A stretch of DNA of 64,000 nt, taken from assembly GCA_019090615.1 (NCBI GenBank), contig JAHRVQ010000064.1, positions 1-64,000 on the forward strand, given 5' to 3'. The DNA is from Pseudomonadales bacterium (GTDB lineage Bacteria > Pseudomonadota > Gammaproteobacteria > Pseudomonadales > Azotimanducaceae). Each line of letters opens with the position of its first letter. Positions within the stretch are counted from its first letter, which is position 1. Both the position numbers and the translations under genes were made by a program. Shown here piece after piece: positions 45,575 through 53,184 of this stretch. The notes beneath the pieces are model-generated. The model worked only from the letters and a program-made list of their open reading frames with translations. It was not told where the DNA came from and made no database searches.

Positions 45575-46645
45575 TTAGCGCAAGTATTTTGCGACAGCCT
45601 CGCAGAACTCGGTGGTGCTGGCTTTGCCCCCCTGATCAGGTGTTAGAGATTTGCCGGCGGCATAAACTTGTTCCACAGCCGCCACCAGTTGTTTGGCCTG
45701 GTTAAGATATCCAAGGTATTCAAGCATCATTGCCGCAGAAAAAATGGTGGCGGTGGGGTTAATAATATCCTGCCCCATAATGTCGGGTGCGGAACCGTGT
45801 GCTGATTCGAAATAGGCATAGTCCTTGCCGTAACAACCACTGGGAGCAAGCCCCAGGCCGCCAATAACGCCACCGGCAGCATCAGAGAACAGGTCACCAT
45901 ATAAATTTGGTAGTAAAATCACGTTAAAGGCCTGCGGGTTAACGATGATTTTATGCACCATATCGTCGGCTAACAGGGTGTCAAATTTAACGTCGGGATA
46001 TTCTTTCGCAGTTTCCATAGCGATTTCACGAAAATAGCCATCCGCAACAGGTGAAATATTATGTTTGGTGCCGCTGGTGACATGGGGTGCTCGACCGCTC
46101 TCTGCTGAGCGGGTTAAGGCCAGTTCGCAGGCAAAGCGGGTAATATCCTGGGTACAGGCTTCAGTGATTACCTTCATGGCGTATTTGCCCTTGCCCATGT
46201 CAGCAACCGGTTGACGATGTAAGCGACTGACAAAATTGATTGCGGACAAGTCTTCTAAATCGCCCTCAACCCCAACGTAGGTATCCTCCATGTTTTCACG
46301 GACAATGACCATATCTACGTCCTGCGGGTTTTTTAGCGGGCTGTTGCAGCCTGGGAACCAACGCGCTGGGCGTACATTGGCATAGGTTTTAAGGCCCCAG
46401 CGCAAATATCGCATGGCCCGTCCACTGGTACCATTGGTGGAGCCGAACAGGGTGGCATCGGAATTATCAATGGCTTCTTTTGCTTCTGGTGGGAATGGGT
46501 TTTCCATGGTGCGAATACCGGCTTCGCCCACTGGCGGGCGTAACCAGTCTATATCCAGCTGAAGTTGATTGATAAGCTCCACGGTAGGATGAAATGCTTC
46601 TGGTGCAGCATCTTCGCCGGGGATGAGGACGACTTTTTTGGTCAT
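45575..46645 (-). CDS. Isocitrate/isopropylmalate dehydrogenase family protein
   Basis: A 356-residue beta-decarboxylating dehydrogenase-like protein. VRENMEDTYVGVEGD, LRWGLKTYANVRPAR and NLYGDLFSDAAGGVIGGLGLAPSG are family signatures, with the metal-binding Asp in LYGDLFSD. The N-terminal loop usually reads GDGIGPE; here it is GEDAAPE, a notable departure. The serine/Arg region of the substrate helix also differs (EACTQDITRFA). These changes suggest a substrate other than isocitrate or 3-isopropylmalate, and there is no leu operon nearby. AAGGA precedes the ATG. The gene is first in a minus-strand series with an LLM and a nitronate-monooxygenase-like gene, so a catabolic 2-hydroxyacid is plausible. 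Confidence 0.85.
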   Translation of the reverse strand: MTKKVVLIPGEDAAPEAFHPTVELINQLQLDIDWLRPPVGEAGIRTMENPFPPEAKEAIDNSDATLFGSTNGTSGRAMRYLRWGLKTYANVRPARWFPGCNSPLKNPQDVDMVIVRENMEDTYVGVEGDLEDLSAINFVSRLHRQPVADMGKGKYAMKVITEACTQDITRFACELALTRSAESGRAPHVTSGTKHNISPVADGYFREIAMETAKEYPDVKFDTLLADDMVHKIIVNPQAFNVILLPNLYGDLFSDAAGGVIGGLGLAPSGCYGKDYAYFESAHGSAPDIMGQDIINPTATIFSAAMMLEYLGYLNQAKQLVAAVEQVYAAGKSLTPDQGGKASTTEFCEAVAKYLR

Positions 46646-46700
46646 TAATTTATTTCCTTAAAGGTCAGGCTAATGGGTCGATATATTGTAGTTGTGATAC

Positions 46701-46742
46701 ACGGTGGACCATAAACGGTGGACCATAAACGATAGACCAATG
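46701..46742. repeat. 14-nt tandem array, unit ACGGTGGACCATAA
   Basis: Two identical copies at 46701 and 46715 and a decayed third (ACGATAGACCAATG) at 46729, exactly 14 nt apart. They lie in the 288-nt gap between the NIPSNAP gene and the dehydrogenase gene, where no gene is seen. Confidence 0.9.
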
Positions 46743-46933
46743 CGGCAATCCGGTAGGCCAATATGATTGCTGGTAAATATTCATTCATTTTTATTGATCT
46801 TTTAATGTTTTAAGCAAAGATCCTGTCTGGGCTATCATAAAACATATTGCAGCCTGTCCTGGCAAGCCTGTTAGCTGCAAGCAGGGAAGCGCAATGGGCA
46901 ATTAATAGTGGACTTTCAAAGCGGCTTATCAAA

Positions 46934-47275
46934 TTAGACGGCTTCGGCGAATTTTGCTTCGATCTGAAAATAGCCGTTTGCATCAGGGTGTTTGGCAAAT
47001 ACTGCTTTCCAGCCGTCGCCGCCAAAGACGCGTTTATGGCCTGCTTTTCTTGCCGCCATATCCTGCCAGCGAATAATCCAGGTAACATTGGCTGAGCCTA
47101 AGGGCAATTGCATTTTTTGCTGTCCAGAAATTTCTGGGGTAGCGCCACTATCGATCCAGAAACCGACCACATCAAGATGCTTTTTCAAAAAGGGTACTGC
47201 CTCATTGACCGCCCATTCACGGTAAAGGCCTAATTTTTCGGGGTTGTAGTGATAATTTCGGATTTCATTGATCAT
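46934..47275 (-). CDS. NIPSNAP-family protein
   Basis: A 113-residue protein with the ferredoxin-like dimeric alpha/beta-barrel character of NIPSNAP proteins: MINEIRNYHYNPEKLGLYREW at the start, VGFWIDSG, and VTWIIRWQDMAARKAG. Bacterial members are often found in catabolic clusters, but their biochemical function is unsettled. AAGGAG precedes the ATG at 47275. It follows the D-aminoacylase-like amidohydrolase by ~130 nt, with a terminator in that gap, so it probably has its own promoter or depends on read-through. Confidence 0.8.
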   Translation of the reverse strand: MINEIRNYHYNPEKLGLYREWAVNEAVPFLKKHLDVVGFWIDSGATPEISGQQKMQLPLGSANVTWIIRWQDMAARKAGHKRVFGGDGWKAVFAKHPDANGYFQIEAKFAEAV

Positions 47276-47338
47276 TTTATCTCCTTGGCATTTATTAGGG
47301 TGGGGTAAAACCCCGTAGTCAGGTATAGATACAAAAAA

Positions 47339-47363
47339 GGCAGCCAGATAAAATCTGGCTGCC
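47339..47363 (-). terminator. Rho-independent terminator of the amidohydrolase gene
   Basis: GGCAGCCAGAT (47339-47349) pairs perfectly with ATCTGGCTGCC (47353-47363) around a 3-nt loop. On the minus strand a run of six T follows. Confidence 0.92.
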
Positions 47364-47407
47364 CTGGTATGGTTTTTTTACTACTATGTTGTATCGCTAA
47401 AACCGAT

Positions 47408-49129
47408 CTAGCCAGCCGCTGTTTGCGCCAATGGTCCACGTAGTAGTTTGCCTGGGTAGTTACCTGTGTGTTCGCCAGCACGCATTAGAACTTCGCCGTT
47501 GACAATTGTTATGCTAATTCCGGCTGCTTTCTGCACTAGTCGCGTCGCGCCAGCAGGCAGGTCGTGTTTCACTTCAGGCATTAGCGGTGTTACCTGGTCG
47601 GGATTAAAAATTATAATGTCCGCCGCAAGGCCTTCTTTTAACAGGCCACGGTCTTCAAAGCCCCAGGCTTGAGCCGGTTGTTGGGTCAACATATTTACGG
47701 CGGTTTCAAGACTAAGTGCGCCTTCTTCTCGCACCCAGTGAGCCAGCACATGGGTTTGTAACGAAGAGTCCATTATCTGTGAAACATGCGCGCCAGAATC
47801 CGAGAAAGTAACCACGGAGCGTGGGTGTTTCATCATTTCTAGCACATGATCCTGGTTTTCGTTAAAGAGCGGTTGACGGAAAAATACCTTTAAATCGTTT
47901 TCAAGCGCAACGTCAATAATTACCGCAACAGGATCAATATCTCGTTCGTTGGCAACATCGGCCACTGATTTATGCGGTCCCTGGACAGTGTCCATGATCA
48001 TTAGCCATTCATAGTTCGGTTTGCGCAGTTCGGCGCCTACGGCCTTGCGTTGATTGGGGTTGTCGCCGTTGGCGGCTTCAATAAGCTGAGCACGGATTGC
48101 GGGATCGCGCATCAGGGTTGCCTGTTCTGCTAAGGGTTTTGCGCGCAGTTCTTTCCATATGGGGAAATTATCGAAAGGCATCCTGGTTTCAAAGGACATG
48201 AGTGCATTGAGTGCTCGGCTGTGCACCTGGGCAAACATTTTGCCGCCAGCGTCGGCTACTTCATCGAGCAGGTCAAAGTAGGGTGGCCAAACCTCGGGGG
48301 CGCGTCGTGCACTGAATATGCCCCAGGTCATTGGTACGCCGGTATCTAATACCAGGTCTTTTAATCTGCCCTGGTATTCTTTTTGGGCATCGGGATTACG
48401 CCCGGTATCTTCCGCTGCAATTTCAAATATACCCGCACCCAGTTCGCCCATAACACCGACAAGTTCTCTGACTTCGTCCCATTTGGCAACTCGGCTGGCC
48501 ACTGGCGAACCGTCAGGTTGTTGGTGGTTTCGCGTTCTGGAGGTGGAAAAGCCCATCGCGCCAGCACGAATAGAATCAGCTAATTCATCTTTCATGGTTT
48601 TCATTTCTTCGGTATTGGGTTCTTCGCTAAAGGCCCGTTCGCCCATGGCATAGGTGCGTAATGCTGAATGGCCTATATAGCCGCTATAGTTGATGCCCTT
48701 GGGGAGATTGTCGATATGATCAAGATATTCTGGAAAGGTGGTCCAGGTCCAGTCGATACCTGCTTCCATTGCTTCAGGTGAAATATCTTCTGCTCGCTCA
48801 AGGTTACGCATTACCATTAATTTGTCTTCAGGCGCACAGGGTGCCAGCGTAAAACCGCAATTACCCATCACGACGGTTGTGATGCCGTGCCAGACAGAGC
48901 AGGTGCCAAGCGGGTCCCAGGAAACCTGCGCATCCATATGGGTATGACCATCAATAAAACCAGGGGAAACAATCTGCCCGCTGGCGTCGATAACTTCTTT
49001 TGCTTCAGCGTCGCCGAGTGCGCCTATGGATTCTATCTTGCCGTTGTTAATGCCAATATCGGCCGCAAAACGGTTGGCACCGGTACCATCAATGATGGTG
49101 CCGTTTTTAATGATTATATCGTAGGACAT
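47408..49129 (-). CDS. Amidohydrolase of the N-acyl-D-amino-acid deacylase type
   Basis: A 573-residue metallo-amidohydrolase. An N-terminal beta-sandwich (IIIKNGTIIDGTG) leads into the barrel. Metal ligands His62 and His64 are in GFIDGHTHMDAQ, and Cys91 in MGNCGF matches the bridging Cys of D-aminoacylases. FSDSGAHVSQ near residue 445 carries the late Asp. The end returns to the sandwich domain (GLAADIIIFNPDQV). This large subgroup is frequent in marine bacteria and rarely has a proven substrate; amide, lactone or D-amino-acyl bonds are possible. AGGAG precedes the ATG. The leader contains an inverted repeat and a 14-nt array. Confidence 0.88.
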   Translation of the reverse strand: MSYDIIIKNGTIIDGTGANRFAADIGINNGKIESIGALGDAEAKEVIDASGQIVSPGFIDGHTHMDAQVSWDPLGTCSVWHGITTVVMGNCGFTLAPCAPEDKLMVMRNLERAEDISPEAMEAGIDWTWTTFPEYLDHIDNLPKGINYSGYIGHSALRTYAMGERAFSEEPNTEEMKTMKDELADSIRAGAMGFSTSRTRNHQQPDGSPVASRVAKWDEVRELVGVMGELGAGIFEIAAEDTGRNPDAQKEYQGRLKDLVLDTGVPMTWGIFSARRAPEVWPPYFDLLDEVADAGGKMFAQVHSRALNALMSFETRMPFDNFPIWKELRAKPLAEQATLMRDPAIRAQLIEAANGDNPNQRKAVGAELRKPNYEWLMIMDTVQGPHKSVADVANERDIDPVAVIIDVALENDLKVFFRQPLFNENQDHVLEMMKHPRSVVTFSDSGAHVSQIMDSSLQTHVLAHWVREEGALSLETAVNMLTQQPAQAWGFEDRGLLKEGLAADIIIFNPDQVTPLMPEVKHDLPAGATRLVQKAAGISITIVNGEVLMRAGEHTGNYPGKLLRGPLAQTAAG

Positions 49130-49190
49130 TTTTTTCTCCTGATTCTGCTTAACCTTCCAGGGTTTAAAGCGTATCGCTCATTAGCAGTCA

Positions 49191-49216
49191 TAGTTAGAAG
49201 TTATAGTTAGAAGTTA
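49191..49216. repeat. 13-nt tandem duplication, unit TAGTTAGAAGTTA
   Basis: Two identical copies at 49191 and 49204, followed by a partial third (TAGT). They lie about 60-90 nt ahead of the amidohydrolase ATG. Confidence 0.85.
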
Positions 49217-49250
49217 TAGTGCGTAGGCATTATTTATATAAGCTTTTCAG

Positions 49251-49268
49251 GTATGCATGTACGCATAC
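49251..49268. promoter_or_regulatory. Inverted repeat GTATGC-N6-GCATAC
   Basis: GTATGCATGTACGCATAC, with perfect 6-nt arms, lies ~120 nt upstream of the amidohydrolase start. Its right arm, GCATAC, is also the first six bases of the 14-nt array units that follow, so the array may multiply one half-site. Confidence 0.5.
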
Positions 49269-49360
49269 TATCTATTGCATACTATCTATTGCATACCGTT
49301 TATTGCATACCGTCTATTGCATCGAATTTGTTGCATCGAATCTTTTGAATCGAATGTATT
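49263..49360. repeat. 14-nt tandem array, seven copies, unit GCATACTATCTATT
   Basis: Units start at 49263, 49277, 49291, 49305, 49319, 49333 and 49347, all exactly 14 nt apart. Copies 1 and 2 are identical and later copies decay gradually (GCATACCG.., GCATCGAA.., GAATCGAA..). It is the longest array of this period in the window, in the 365-nt gap 49130-49494 which holds no gene. Confidence 0.96.
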
Positions 49361-49428
49361 GTATCGATTTTTAATATTTAACTGCCGCTTATATTGGTTT
49401 ACCTAATTGTTGAATACAAGCGCAGAAT

Positions 49429-49462
49429 GCCCAGCTGCGTATTGATCTTGTGTCAGCTGGGC
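49429..49462 (-). terminator. Possible hairpin after the LLM gene
   Basis: GCCCAGCTG (49429) pairs with CAGCTGGGC (ending 49462) with a 16-nt loop and no T-run, 33 nt beyond the stop of the LLM gene at 49495. Confidence 0.4.
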
Positions 49463-49494
49463 AAGCTTGGGCAATGATTTGATCTAGCTGTCTG

Positions 49495-50406
49495 CTAGAG
49501 TTCGCTGGCGAGGAATTCAACCGTGGTATCGTGATCGCCGACACCCAGGATCGCACAGTTTAAATCGGTTACGCCGATATCGCGTAGACGCTGGATGTAT
49601 TTTCGCAGCTCGGTTTCATCGCCAATATTGGCAACCCCGGAAGGCCCAGCTACGCCTTCCTTGTCCAGCATGGAGCGATAAGAGTCGAGTTGACCATACA
49701 TTTTCATGCCCTTTTCGATTCTTGTGATGGAGGCTTCTTTATCACCCGCTGGGATAATCGCGGTGGGTACACCGGCCACAATTCTCGGTTCGGGTCGGCC
49801 TGCATCGGCAGCGGCTTTACGGATCTTGGGAATAATATGGTCTTCAAGGGTTTTTAGTCCGGTCATCCAGGTGATGGTGCCGTCGGCCATGGTGGCGGCA
49901 AGTTTGATCATTACATCGCCCAGCGCAGCCACAAGTACTGGTACCGGTTTAGAATCGGTGACTGTGATTCTGCCGCGGGCAGTATATTGATCGCCAGAGA
50001 AATTAACTTTTTCGTTTTTTGCAGCAGGATTTAAAATCGATAGATATTCACGCATATGTTTGGCGGGTTTGTCATAAGACATACCAAGCATACCTTCAAT
50101 GATAGGCCGGTGTGAAAGCCCAATGCCCAAGTGGAAACGGCCATTAGAAGCAGCGTTAGTGGTCGCTGCCTGTTGCGCCATAGTGAGCGGGTGTCGTGGA
50201 TAGCTTGGCACTACCGCGGTGCCTAGCTGGATGGTCTTGGTTTGCTGGCCAACAACAGCCAAAGCCGTCATGGCATCCAGACCAAACATATTAGCCATCC
50301 AGAAACAATCGAAGCCATGTGCTTCCATTTGCTGAGCGCGTTCTACCAGCCCTGCAAAGGTGGTTTCTGGGCCAGAAGCAGCGCCTGAATTAATCCCTAT
50401 TTTCAT
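49495..50406 (-). CDS. LLM-class oxidoreductase, F420-type subfamily (TIGR03564-like)
   Basis: A 303-residue luciferase-like TIM barrel. MKIGINSGAASG, GFDCFWMANMFGLDAMTALAVVG, TAVVPSYPRHPLTMAQQA and GRFHLGIGLSH are characteristic of the MSMEG_4879-like group annotated as F420-dependent. It belongs to a different subfamily from the proteins at 36493, 44608 and 50513. A weak GGTGA precedes the ATG at 50406. It is 106 nt downstream of another LLM gene on the same strand. The reaction is unknown. Confidence 0.86.
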   Translation of the reverse strand: MKIGINSGAASGPETTFAGLVERAQQMEAHGFDCFWMANMFGLDAMTALAVVGQQTKTIQLGTAVVPSYPRHPLTMAQQAATTNAASNGRFHLGIGLSHRPIIEGMLGMSYDKPAKHMREYLSILNPAAKNEKVNFSGDQYTARGRITVTDSKPVPVLVAALGDVMIKLAATMADGTITWMTGLKTLEDHIIPKIRKAAADAGRPEPRIVAGVPTAIIPAGDKEASITRIEKGMKMYGQLDSYRSMLDKEGVAGPSGVANIGDETELRKYIQRLRDIGVTDLNCAILGVGDHDTTVEFLASEL

Positions 50407-50512
50407 CTTCGTTCACCTTATGTGATTTAGTGTGATTGCTTAATGTGACGCTGTCCAACGTGTGCCTAATGTTGTTTTATTGATCGTCTGTTTAATTCTA
50501 CTGGTGTGAGTT

Positions 50513-51427
50513 CTAGCGAAACTCCGGCATGACTTCTTCTGCGATGAGGCGAATATTTTCGTCCATATAATGCTCGGGGCAAGCTGACGTCAGCATGAAT
50601 AATTTGCTACCAGCATCAATATATTCGCGTAGTCGTTGTCGACAATCTTCTGGTGTACCTATTAATGTGTATTTGGAGACCAGACTTTCGAAGTTCTGAG
50701 CGTAGGTTTTACCCAGTTGAATAGCTGCCATTTCTTTGGCCTTATCACGATCTTTATGTACACAGGTAAAGATAAAAACACCCTGGTGAAAATTATCCAT
50801 TGGGAGTTGTTTTTCGGCACGTATTTCGCTAATCGTGGTGAGACTTTCTCGTAGCATATCGGGGGTGTACATATAGGGTAACCAACCATCGCCGTGTATT
50901 GCGGCGCGGCGCATGGCGGCTTTTTGTCTGCCTGCAACCCATATAGGTGGGCCAGGTTGCTGGATCGGGCGAGGATTAATGCCAACGCCGTTTAAAGTAT
51001 TAAATTTGCCTTCAAAAGTGACGCTCTCCTGAGTCCATAACTGGCGGATGACTTGCAGTGCTTCGGTAGCCCTGGCACCGCGTTCGGTTACCGGTACGCC
51101 GCAGGCTTCAAATTCTTTAGGGTTTTCGCCACCAACGCCAACGCCAAATAAATATCGGCCGCCTGAGGCATTATCCAGTGCAGCGCCCATTTTTGCTGCC
51201 AGCGCAGCAGGATAAAGTGGTAGTAGTACAATTGCACTCATCAACTTGATCTTTTCAGTCGCGCCTGCGGCAACACTCAAGGTGATATAAGTATTACCAA
51301 TTGGGCCGTGAAAACTGACGTGTTCGCCCGCGCTAAGTACGTCAAAACCAAGCTCTTCGATATACCGGGCAGATGCAGCGACGTCAGTTAATGACCTGAT
51401 TCCAGTGCCAAATTGAATGTCAGTCAT
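50513..51427 (-). CDS. LLM-class oxidoreductase, F420-type subfamily (TIGR03619-like)
   Basis: A 304-residue luciferase-like TIM barrel. FGTGIRSLTDV, GFDVLSAGEHVSFHGP, the LLPLYPAALAAKMGAALDNASGG segment and GVGVGGENPKEFEACGV place it with the product of 36493. AAGGA precedes the ATG at 51427. It is followed by a second LLM gene of another subfamily, so the two may supply related steps. Near its C-terminus a redox-inert loop (TSACPEHYMDENI) replaces the usual GP segment. Cofactor and substrate are unknown. Confidence 0.86.
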   Translation of the reverse strand: MTDIQFGTGIRSLTDVAASARYIEELGFDVLSAGEHVSFHGPIGNTYITLSVAAGATEKIKLMSAIVLLPLYPAALAAKMGAALDNASGGRYLFGVGVGGENPKEFEACGVPVTERGARATEALQVIRQLWTQESVTFEGKFNTLNGVGINPRPIQQPGPPIWVAGRQKAAMRRAAIHGDGWLPYMYTPDMLRESLTTISEIRAEKQLPMDNFHQGVFIFTCVHKDRDKAKEMAAIQLGKTYAQNFESLVSKYTLIGTPEDCRQRLREYIDAGSKLFMLTSACPEHYMDENIRLIAEEVMPEFR

Positions 51428-51799
51428 AGTGGATCCTTTTGTTATTACTTGATTGGTCTTATACGGTGTTAAATGTTAGTCAGCTAATTGGTGATATTTG
51501 TTAGTTGTATATATTTCTACAACATATTTGGTATGGGTAATTAAATCGAAGCGATGTAATACCGGTGCTTCTGGATCGTTTTTATTTAATGACAATTTCC
51601 CAATCGATTTATCACTCAATCTATGCTGAAAATCAGCTACGGCCTAACCATACCATCACCACGGGATAAATATCAGGCCGTGGTAGCTGAGTCGCAGAAT
51701 TGGCTGCTTAGGTCGAGTTGATATGATAATGGCACAGGGAATACAAGTTGAACCCGCTGTGCCATATAGTGGTGCATTTTAGTGGTGCGATCAATTGCG
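51428..51799. other. Gene-free gap with possible operator and hairpins
   Basis: 372 nt with no gene. GTTGTA-N8-TACAAC (51504-51523) is a possible operator for the LLM genes. CAGCTACGGCCT (51634) and AGGCCGTGGTAGCTG (to 51689) form a stem with a 3-nt bulge. ATGGCACAG (51729) pairs with CTGTGCCAT (to 51765). Either hairpin could end transcription of the SDR gene. A duplicated ATAGTGGTGCATTTT/AGTGGTGC lies near 51765-51788. Confidence 0.5.
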
Positions 51800-52699
51800 C
51801 TATTTGCGTGGTAATTTACTCAGCACATTCTTCATTGAGGTGCCAACATCGGTTACAACCTTGGCGTTGGACATGTCGCTGATATTTTCCCAGGCCGCAG
51901 AGACATCATCAGCTGAGGCGTCAGGGCCGATGTAGACAGGTTCTGCTTCGATATATTGCACCCGTGTATAAGCGCCTGCGCCGGCTGAAATGATTTCGCC
52001 TGTAGGTGCATCGTCACTACAAAGAAATACAACTGCCGAGCTGACAAGTTCTGGTTTACAGGACTCTGCAACACCTGGGGCCATTAAGTCTTTAGTCATG
52101 CGGGAAAATGCCATGGGTGCAATGGTATTTACTTTGACGTTATATTTTCGGCCTTCAAGTCGAAGTGCATTCATTAAGCCGACTGCGCCAAGTTTCGCTG
52201 CGGAGTAGTTTGACTGGCCAAAGTTGCCATATAAACCGGCCGCAGACGTGGTCATTACAATGCGACCAAAGTTTTGGCTGATCATTTGATCCCATACAGC
52301 CTTGCTGCATATAATTGACCCATTCAGGTGTACGTCGACAACGGCGTTAAAGTCATCAAGGCTAACCTTGGTAAAGGTTTTGTCACGCAGTATGCCTGCG
52401 TTGTTGATCAAAATATCGATTCGGCCCCAACGATCCACCGTGTCTTTAACCATCTGTTGGACCGCTGCTGCATCGGAAACGCTGGCTGGATTGGCCATTG
52501 CTTCGCCGCCATTGGCTTCAATTTCTGCCACAACCTTGTCTGCCGGTGAGGCGGAGGCCCCTTGGCCATCGACCGATCCGCCGAAATCATTGACGACAAC
52601 TTTGGCTCCGCGGGACGCCAGTTCAAGTGCGTGGCTTCGACCCAGGCCGTTGCCTGCGCCGGTTACAATTGCTACTTTACCTTCGAAACTAATACTCAT
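51800..52699 (-). CDS. Short-chain dehydrogenase of the multifunctional-enzyme-2 (3-hydroxyacyl-CoA) type
   Basis: A 299-residue SDR. TGAGNGLGRSHA is the nucleotide-binding loop, and VVVNDFGGSVDGQGAS after it is the mark of the peroxisomal MFE-2/FOX2 (3R)-hydroxyacyl-CoA dehydrogenase group. The catalytic residues are Ser152, Tyr165 and Lys169 (NYSAAK). The ~50-residue C-terminal extension is also usual. It should oxidise a 3-hydroxyacyl-CoA with NAD. GAGGTGA precedes the ATG. It is divergent from the MFS gene at 53185 across a gap whose two sides carry the same sequence elements, which suggests joint control. Confidence 0.9.
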   Translation of the reverse strand: MSISFEGKVAIVTGAGNGLGRSHALELASRGAKVVVNDFGGSVDGQGASASPADKVVAEIEANGGEAMANPASVSDAAAVQQMVKDTVDRWGRIDILINNAGILRDKTFTKVSLDDFNAVVDVHLNGSIICSKAVWDQMISQNFGRIVMTTSAAGLYGNFGQSNYSAAKLGAVGLMNALRLEGRKYNVKVNTIAPMAFSRMTKDLMAPGVAESCKPELVSSAVVFLCSDDAPTGEIISAGAGAYTRVQYIEAEPVYIGPDASADDVSAAWENISDMSNAKVVTDVGTSMKNVLSKLPRK

Positions 52700-52855
52700 A
52701 TGTTCACCTCTTTAGGTTGTGGAAATTCAGACTAAGCAGCATGTTTGTTGCAGTGATGACGTTAGGCACCGCTGGATGCAGAACTTAATCGGGTATCCCG
52801 CTCGTTATTTTATGCTTGCCGAGCAAAATAATACCGAGATTAGATGCAAATTGAC

Positions 52856-52898
52856 ATTTGTCAGAACAAATAAATGACCTATGCCTGAACGAATAAAT
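52856..52898 (+). promoter_or_regulatory. Candidate shared element, copy 1
   Basis: Contains ATTTGTCAGA (52856-52865) and GCCTGAACGAATAAA (52883-52897). It also carries an internal repeat, CAGAACAAATAAATG then CTGAACGAATAAATA. The reverse-complement elements recur at 53114-53146 and a same-orientation copy lies at 59656-59694. It lies 157-199 nt ahead of the dehydrogenase start. Confidence 0.5.
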
Positions 52899-53113
52899 AT
52901 GCCTGTTTTGTTTGTAGTAAGTGAAGCGCCGAGAGTCGGCAGATAATTAAGGCAGTACCCTGGAGAGACTTCGTTGGGCTGCTCTGTTGACAGTGTTGAT
53001 TTTAGATGTTTTATTTGTCGCAACCTCGCGGGATGGACGTCGCGGATTTCTATCGTTACGACTAAAGATGTTTTATTGTACGGCCTTGTTTTTTACGTTG
53101 TGATTCGATTAGG

Positions 53114-53146
53114 TCTGACAAATTACATTTATTTCAGGCAGGTCAT
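53114..53146 (-). promoter_or_regulatory. Candidate shared element, copy 2 (inverted)
   Basis: TCTGACAAAT (53114-53123) and ATTTATTTCAGGCAGGTCAT (53127-53146) are the reverse complements, with small gaps, of the two halves of the element at 52856-52898. The order of the halves is changed. It lies 39-71 nt ahead of the MFS start, a normal promoter/operator distance. Confidence 0.5.
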
Positions 53147-53184
53147 ACCGTGAGGCGTTATAAAAATAAATCTTTGGAGTAAAG

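Larger units (their letters stand above)
52700..53184. other. Divergent control region between the MFE-2-type dehydrogenase and MFS gene
   Basis: 485 nt without a gene. Besides the shared elements listed separately, TTGACA (52851-52856) could be a -35 box; with TGTCA at 52859-52863 it forms TGACA-TT-TGTCA. An ORF at 52805-53023 on the minus strand has no ribosome site or protein character and is not called. Confidence 0.5.

Noticed and set aside
46810-47095. Overlapping ORFs on both strands at the NIPSNAP locus
   Set aside because: They are frame shadows of the 113-residue NIPSNAP gene, which has AAGGAG and family sequence.
52805-53023. 72-codon minus-strand ORF in the SDR/MFS gap
   Set aside because: No ribosome site or recognisable protein; it covers the shared regulatory elements.
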